A stretch of DNA of 64,000 nucleotides from the NCBI GenBank assembly GCA_045578865.1, contig JAZNLB010000013.1, positions 32,712-96,711 on the forward strand, in the 5' to 3' direction. The notes beneath the pieces are model-generated. The model saw only the letters and a list, made by a program, of their open reading frames with translations, made no database searches and was not told where the DNA came from. The translations under genes were made by a program, and so were the position numbers. Shown here piece by piece: positions 60,035 to 64,000 of the stretch (positions within the stretch are counted from its first letter, which is position 1; each line of letters begins with the position of its first letter). The stretch comes from RGIG2041 sp045578865. Its GTDB lineage: Bacteria; Bacillota; Clostridia; UBA1381; UMGS1253.

Positions 60035-62032
60035 ATGAATGATATGAATAAATCAAAGGGAAAAGATAAAGAAAATGGGAGTGCTATTGAAAGAAAAGTG
60101 TGCGGTGCGGAGGTGAATATGCACAAGATGATTTCTTTATATTTTAAAAATCTTCCGGATGAACTTTATGACGGAATGAACGAATTTGCTGCAGAATATG
60201 AATTCGCTGTTGCCAAAGACGAAGGCGAAGCGGATATAAAAGTGAACTGCGAATATACCAAAGAGAGCGTTCTTGAAATTGTACGCAACCAGGATTCGGC
60301 GACGGTTAAATATTGCTACAAATCTCATATATTTAGAGCGGTCGGAGACATCCTGCGTAATATGGATAACGAAAACTTCTCTTTATTCAACAAGGTATAT
60401 TTCGATGACATTTGTGTTATGATTGACTTTAGCCAGGGCAATCAGGCGACGAAAGCCGTACATCTCAAGAAAGTGCTTTTGAGATTTGCAGCCATGGGTA
60501 TCAGTTCTATGATGATGTATCTTGAGGATGGATATGAGATTGAGGGCGAGCCGTATTTCGGATATATGCGTCCCAGATATACGCAAGCGGAAATTAAAAT
60601 GCTCGACGATTATGCTTATGCGCTTGGCATGGAGATTGTGCCGTGTATTCAGACGCTCGGACATTTGTCCTATCCTTTACGCTGGGGCGTGTATAATGAC
60701 ATAAAAGAAGACAAAACAACATTGTTGGTAGGCAGCGATAAAACATATGAACTTATAAGAAAAATGCTTATTGCCGCATCTGCACCTGTCAGAACAAAGA
60801 AAATTCATATAGGCATGGATGAAGCATTCAATCTCGGACTTGGAGAATACTTAAAAAAGAATGGCTACAAGAAGAGCAGCGAGATCATTCGTGAGCACCT
60901 TGACAGAGTTTTGGAAATCGCAAAAGAGCTGCAGCTTGAGCCTATGATTTGGATAGATATGTTCTTTAGAGCTGCGCTAAAAGAAATGGGTTGTCATCAG
61001 GTTACATATCGAACCGACAAAGAGTTGGAGTTTGGTGTATCCTATAAGGGGCGTGACGATGCGCCTGCCATGGTTATTTGGGATTATTTCTCGCAAGAAG
61101 ATATCTCGAGAAATTTAATCAAGCAGAGTCAAAAACTTTCTGACAAACTTGTTATGGCAGGTGCTACGAGAAATCTCCACGGATTTGGTGTATGGCACAC
61201 ACTGAATATAAGAAATGCAAATAACATCTTGCCTAAATGCAAAGAGCAGGGAATACGCAGAGTTATGTCTACCGTTTGGGGTGACAATGGCCCTGAGGGG
61301 AATCATTTTGGCGTATTGCTCGGATTGCAGCATTTTGCAGAACATGGTTTTAGTGAAACTGTGGACATGGAGAAGGTGCACGAAAGATTTGAATTTTGCG
61401 CCAAATGTGATCCGAAGGCATTTGAGGCGCTCGAACAATTCGATTATCCGTTCCCTGTGCCGGAGGACACCTATATTCCGCCTTGCAATTACAGCAGAAC
61501 GCTCTTGTGGCAGGATCCTATGCTCGGCTTGTTTGATGCCAATGTAGCAGAGTTTGAGTTGGAAAAACATTACAGTGATCTGGCAGTACAGCTGGAGAAA
61601 TATGCCAATGAAAACCCGCATTACAAAAAATTCTTTGCGTTTTATGCAGCTGCGGCACAAGCGCTTGCTGCTAAAGCTGACCTTGGCATCAAATTGCATA
61701 AAATGTATAAGGACGGAGCGGAACTTGCTCAAGTAGAACCCCTAATCACCCGTGCGATAGATGCAGTGAAGAAACTGCATAATGTTCATAGGGATTTTTG
61801 GTTCACTGTAAACAATCCTATGGGTTGGGAAATATTTGACTTGCGTTACGGTGCGGTTTTGTGCAGATTGGAAACGGCACTTTTGAGATTTAAAGACTAC
61901 TGTAGCGGTAAAATACCCAACATACCCGAACTGGAAGAAAAACAGCTGTATTATAATGGTGCAAAAGAGATGCCGATGGAGATTAATTATCCGAGAATCG
62001 TATCGGCTAGTCATGTAGAAACAGTGAAATAA
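60035..62032 (+). CDS. Glycoside hydrolase family 20 beta-N-acetylhexosaminidase (cytoplasmic)
   Basis: This 665-residue protein has no signal peptide; it begins with a polar K/D/N-rich tail. The TIM barrel shows MMMYLEDGYEIEGEPYFGY (core MYLEDGYE), PCIQTLGHLSYPLRW, and KKIHIGMDEAFNLG with the catalytic Asp-Glu pair of GH20. Further on are WIDMFF and STVWGDNGPE. It would remove terminal GlcNAc or GalNAc from imported oligosaccharides. ATG 60035 follows GGAGGTATT. It is the second gene of the GNAT-GH20 unit, downstream of the secreted lyase. Confidence 0.9.
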   Translation: MNDMNKSKGKDKENGSAIERKVCGAEVNMHKMISLYFKNLPDELYDGMNEFAAEYEFAVAKDEGEADIKVNCEYTKESVLEIVRNQDSATVKYCYKSHIFRAVGDILRNMDNENFSLFNKVYFDDICVMIDFSQGNQATKAVHLKKVLLRFAAMGISSMMMYLEDGYEIEGEPYFGYMRPRYTQAEIKMLDDYAYALGMEIVPCIQTLGHLSYPLRWGVYNDIKEDKTTLLVGSDKTYELIRKMLIAASAPVRTKKIHIGMDEAFNLGLGEYLKKNGYKKSSEIIREHLDRVLEIAKELQLEPMIWIDMFFRAALKEMGCHQVTYRTDKELEFGVSYKGRDDAPAMVIWDYFSQEDISRNLIKQSQKLSDKLVMAGATRNLHGFGVWHTLNIRNANNILPKCKEQGIRRVMSTVWGDNGPEGNHFGVLLGLQHFAEHGFSETVDMEKVHERFEFCAKCDPKAFEALEQFDYPFPVPEDTYIPPCNYSRTLLWQDPMLGLFDANVAEFELEKHYSDLAVQLEKYANENPHYKKFFAFYAAAAQALAAKADLGIKLHKMYKDGAELAQVEPLITRAIDAVKKLHNVHRDFWFTVNNPMGWEIFDLRYGAVLCRLETALLRFKDYCSGKIPNIPELEEKQLYYNGAKEMPMEINYPRIVSASHVETVK

Positions 62033-62048
62033 TTAAAATCCGATCATC

Positions 62049-62133
62049 GCTCTGGGCTAGCATGGTTTCGTCGAAGATGAAATCGGCGGTATGAATTTAT
62101 TGCAAGGAACTTGCAAGTCCGGTAGTTTAGAGC
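62049..62133 (+). ncRNA. Possible three-way-junction RNA in the GH20 3' region
   Basis: GCTCT and CTA (62049-62059) can pair with TAG and AGAGC (62123-62133), enclosing two hairpins that both have GAA triloops. One is a 9-bp stem GGTTTCGTC/GATGAAATC (62064-62084, two G-U pairs). The other is a perfect 7-bp stem TTGCAAG/CTTGCAA (62100-62116). No gene is seen between GH20 and the convergent Fe-S gene. Confidence 0.4.
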
Positions 62134-62160
62134 AATTCAGCGGAAGATAAAGGGAATTAA

Positions 62161-62225
62161 AAAAAGATAAAAGAAGCACAAAATCAAGGCTTTGAGGGGG
62201 TAAAATCCTTCAAAGCCTTTTGTGC
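62161..62225 (-). terminator. Terminator hairpin for the Fe-S protein gene (convergent region)
   Basis: AAGGCTTTGA (62186-62195) pairs with TCAAAGCCTT (62210-62219), extended by GCACA/TGTGC (62176-62180 and 62221-62225). Read on the minus strand, the stem is followed by a T-rich run at 62175-62160. On the plus strand no T-tract follows. Confidence 0.75.
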
Positions 62226-62326
62226 GCTTAAAAATTTCGTATTGCCACTTTTACCCTCTTTTCTAACTATTTCTGCTAGGAAAATGTTAGATGATGTATT
62301 TAAGCGGATGAATTTATAATTTCCTT

Positions 62327-63025
62327 TTAATCAAGTATATTTCCGTCTGTTGAAATGGTTACAACTCGCCACGGAATAAATTTTCCGCTTGCCTGAAGGG
62401 CATTTTTAACGGCATTTTCAATGCCTCCGCAACAGGGAACCTCCATGCGAACAACGGTTACACTTTTTATATTGTTGTTTGCTATAATAGCAGTAAGCTT
62501 TTCTGTGTAATCGCCTTCGTCAAGTTTCGGGCATCCGATAAGGGTTATATGCCCTCTGATAAATTCATTGTGAAAGTTTCCATAAGCATAAGCTGTACAA
62601 TCGGCAGCCACCAAAAGATTTGCTCCGTCAAAGTATGGTACATTCACAGGGACAAGCTTAATCTGAACAGGCCACTGTGTGAGCTGACTTATTGCAGGTG
62701 CAAGAGGCGCATTTATATCGCAGATTTCTCTCTTTATTGCCTTTGAATTTGTTCCAGGACAACCGCAAGGGAGCGGTGCTGATGCCTTTTGCTCCTTTGC
62801 TTTTTTAACAGCCTCTTCATCGTAGGCGGGGGCCTCTCTTTCTTCAAAGGTAATTGCACCCGTAGGGCAAGCTGGCAGACAATCACCAAGACCGTCGCAA
62901 TAATCTTCGCGGGTAAGCTTTGCCTTTCCGTTTATCATTTCAATTGCTCCTTCGTGGCAGGCTCTAGCACATAATCCGCATCCGTTACATTTTTCTTCAT
63001 CAATTTTTATAATTTTTCTTATCAT
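62327..63025 (-). CDS. Ferredoxin-like 4Fe-4S protein with C-terminal domain
   Basis: This 232-residue protein has an N-terminal double-cluster ferredoxin fold. The first cluster motif is complete (CNGCGLCARACHEG). The second reads CDGLGDCLPACPTG, with leucine in place of the second cysteine, which would leave three ligands. The C-terminal ~140 residues carry further cysteines (PCGCPG, AADCTAYAY, GCPKLDEGDY, VPCCGG). This family is often found beside Crp/Fnr regulators and hydroxylamine-reductase genes, and a redox role is inferred. It is divergent from a Crp/Fnr regulator. Confidence 0.85.
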   Translation of the reverse strand: MIRKIIKIDEEKCNGCGLCARACHEGAIEMINGKAKLTREDYCDGLGDCLPACPTGAITFEEREAPAYDEEAVKKAKEQKASAPLPCGCPGTNSKAIKREICDINAPLAPAISQLTQWPVQIKLVPVNVPYFDGANLLVAADCTAYAYGNFHNEFIRGHITLIGCPKLDEGDYTEKLTAIIANNNIKSVTVVRMEVPCCGGIENAVKNALQASGKFIPWRVVTISTDGNILD

Positions 63026-63039
63026 AAAAGGTTACCTCC

Positions 63040-63097
63040 TTGATTTTCTATTCACATTATAGTATAATAATTGTAACAAGTCTGTTGTATTTACAAC
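63040..63097. promoter_or_regulatory. Divergent promoter region with FNR-like palindromes
   Basis: On the plus strand, TTGATT (63040-63045) and TATAAT (63063-63068) are 17 bases apart. On the minus strand, a TATAAT lies at 63061-63056. The palindrome GTTGTA-TT-TACAAC (63084-63097) and a nearby TTGT-A-ACAA (63071-63079) are good candidates for binding of the adjacent Crp/Fnr regulator. Confidence 0.6.
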
Positions 63098-63111
63098 GAG
63101 AGGTGAATTTA

Positions 63112-63783
63112 ATGAAAAAATTTATTCCGATATTAAAACGCACCCGATTGTTCGCAGGCGTAGGTGAAGATGAAATTGACTCACTGCTTTCCTGCCTTGG
63201 CGCAAGGATTTTAGAATACCAAAAGGGTGAGTATGTTTTAAGACAAGGTGAACACATCTCTGATATTATGATTTTGGCAGAGGGAAATCTCCACATACAA
63301 AAAGATGATTACTGGGGCATGCGCAGTATATTGGGTCAGATTTCCGTCGGAGAAATGTTTGGCGAGGCGTATGCCAGCCCCGAGAGCGGTGCTATGCTAA
63401 ATGATGTTGTTGCGGTGGAAGACAGCAAGGTAATATTTTTTGATGTGAAACAAATTTTAACCACCTGTTCTACTGCTTGCCGATTTCACTCTATGGTGGT
63501 CAGGAATATGTTTTTTGCAATTTCTGAGAGAAACAGAAATCTTGTCCAAAAGCTCGGTCATATGTCAAGGCGTACGACAAGGGAAAAACTGATTTCATAT
63601 TTGTCTGAAGAGGCGAAAAAACAAAACAGTTCTAAATTCACAATTCCTTTTAACCGTCAACAGCTTGCAGATTTTTTGTCAGTTGACAGAAGTGCCATGT
63701 CAAACGAACTGTGCAAGATGCGTGACGAAGGACTTTTAGAGTTTGAGAAAAATCAATTTGTTTTATTTGAAACGGAGAACTGA
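63112..63783 (+). CDS. Crp/Fnr family transcriptional regulator
   Basis: This 223-residue protein has an N-terminal cyclic-nucleotide-binding-type beta roll (EYQKGEYVLRQGEHISDIMI, GEMFGEAYA), a dimerisation helix and a C-terminal winged helix: TTREKLISYLSEEA, FNRQQLADFLSVDRSAMSNE, LCKMRDEGLLEF. The cysteine set typical of an Fe-S FNR is absent at the N-terminus, so the signal is unknown. ATG 63112 follows GAGAGGTGA. It is divergent from the Fe-S protein and precedes a PAS-domain gene by 1 base. Confidence 0.9.
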   Translation: MKKFIPILKRTRLFAGVGEDEIDSLLSCLGARILEYQKGEYVLRQGEHISDIMILAEGNLHIQKDDYWGMRSILGQISVGEMFGEAYASPESGAMLNDVVAVEDSKVIFFDVKQILTTCSTACRFHSMVVRNMFFAISERNRNLVQKLGHMSRRTTREKLISYLSEEAKKQNSSKFTIPFNRQQLADFLSVDRSAMSNELCKMRDEGLLEFEKNQFVLFETEN

Positions 63784-63784
63784 T

Positions 63785-64000
63785 ATGATAAATAAACTAT
63801 TTAAAAGCATATTAGACCAAGACACAGCACCTGTGTTGTCTGCGATATGGACGATATAATCGTATATATGAATCCCTCTGCGATAGAGCGTTATCACAAG
63901 GATTTGACTGGCAAAAGCATTAAAGACTGCCATCCGCCAAAATCCAATGAAATGATTGAAAAGGTGCTCAGTTGGTTTAAAGAGAGCAAAGACAACATCA
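63785..64000 (+). pseudogene. PAS-domain protein, frameshifted and cut by the window end
   Basis: The frame starting MINKLFKSILDQDTAPV stops at 63857. Shifting by one base at about 63833-63836 restores VVCDMDDIIVYMNPSAIERYHKDLTGKSIKDCHPP (key pieces VVCDMDD, YMNPSAIERY and GKSIKDCHPP), which is a PAS sensor. The shift fits loss of one G (GTGGTT to GTGTT). It may be a true mutation, a recoded site or a sequencing error. The gene follows the Crp/Fnr regulator directly and continues beyond the window. Confidence 0.75.

Overview
The window reads as chromosomal DNA of a low- to mid-GC Clostridia-type member of the Bacillota, with a Gram-positive envelope. The support is a near-complete division and cell-wall (dcw) cluster with a DNAPR/DNPR-type (meso-DAP) MurE, a PrpC/PrkC (PASTA) phosphatase-kinase pair, RemA, a SpoVD-like PASTA penicillin-binding protein, DivIB/FtsQ, strong Shine-Dalgarno (SD) sequences, frequent GTG/TTG starts, and intrinsic terminators with A-tract/T-tract stems. 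I cannot fix the genus from sequence alone.

Region by region. 1-1.7 kb: the end of an archaeal-type triose-phosphate isomerase, a KdsD/GutQ-like SIS sugar-phosphate isomerase and a YjbQ-family protein, closed by a terminator. 1.8-6.2 kb: uvrC, pgeF and a solute-binding lipoprotein. 6.2-21.2 kb: a long co-directional housekeeping run (yicC, remA, gmk, rpoZ, coaBC, priA, def, fmt, a YugP-type metallopeptidase, rsmB, rlmN, prpC, prkC, rsgA, rpe, thiN). 21.3-35.4 kb: the dcw cluster from mraZ to ftsZ. It has no murD, has an SD-sequestering hairpin before murA, and has its own strong promoter before ftsZ. 35.4-38.1 kb: recX, rimO, pgsA and a DUF378 membrane protein. 38.2-45 kb: small independent units, each with a clear promoter and/or terminator: an ornithine cyclodeaminase-like enzyme, a membrane acyltransferase, AraC regulator plus TspO, a YaiI/YqxD protein, a choloylglycine hydrolase-family enzyme and a membrane-anchored GH3. 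45-48.4 kb: mreB (minus strand), an intergenic cluster of DnaA-box-like sites, a PpiC foldase with a copper-amine-oxidase-N-like domain, and ung. 48.8-52.6 kb: potABCD.

52.8 kb onward looks accessory. Two tRNA-Ser genes are followed by two further copies of the tRNA 3' tail, each with its own intrinsic terminator, then by a broken gene resembling a phage structural gene. Next come a 1563-residue secreted polysaccharide-lyase-like protein with an internal duplication, a GNAT-like acyltransferase behind a highly structured leader, and a GH20 enzyme without a signal peptide. The window ends with a divergent redox unit: a ferredoxin-like Fe-S protein on the minus strand, then a Crp/Fnr regulator and a frameshifted, truncated PAS-domain gene on the plus strand.

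The strongest unexplained signals are (1) the tandem tRNA-tail plus terminator units and the cloverleaf-like element inside them (52983-53305), (2) the DnaA-box cluster next to mreB, (3) a set of predicted three-way-junction RNA structures in intergenic regions of the lyase/GNAT/GH20 locus, and (4) hairpins that would hide the SD of murA and tspO. All structures were read by eye from complementarity; no folding, database or skew calculation was run.
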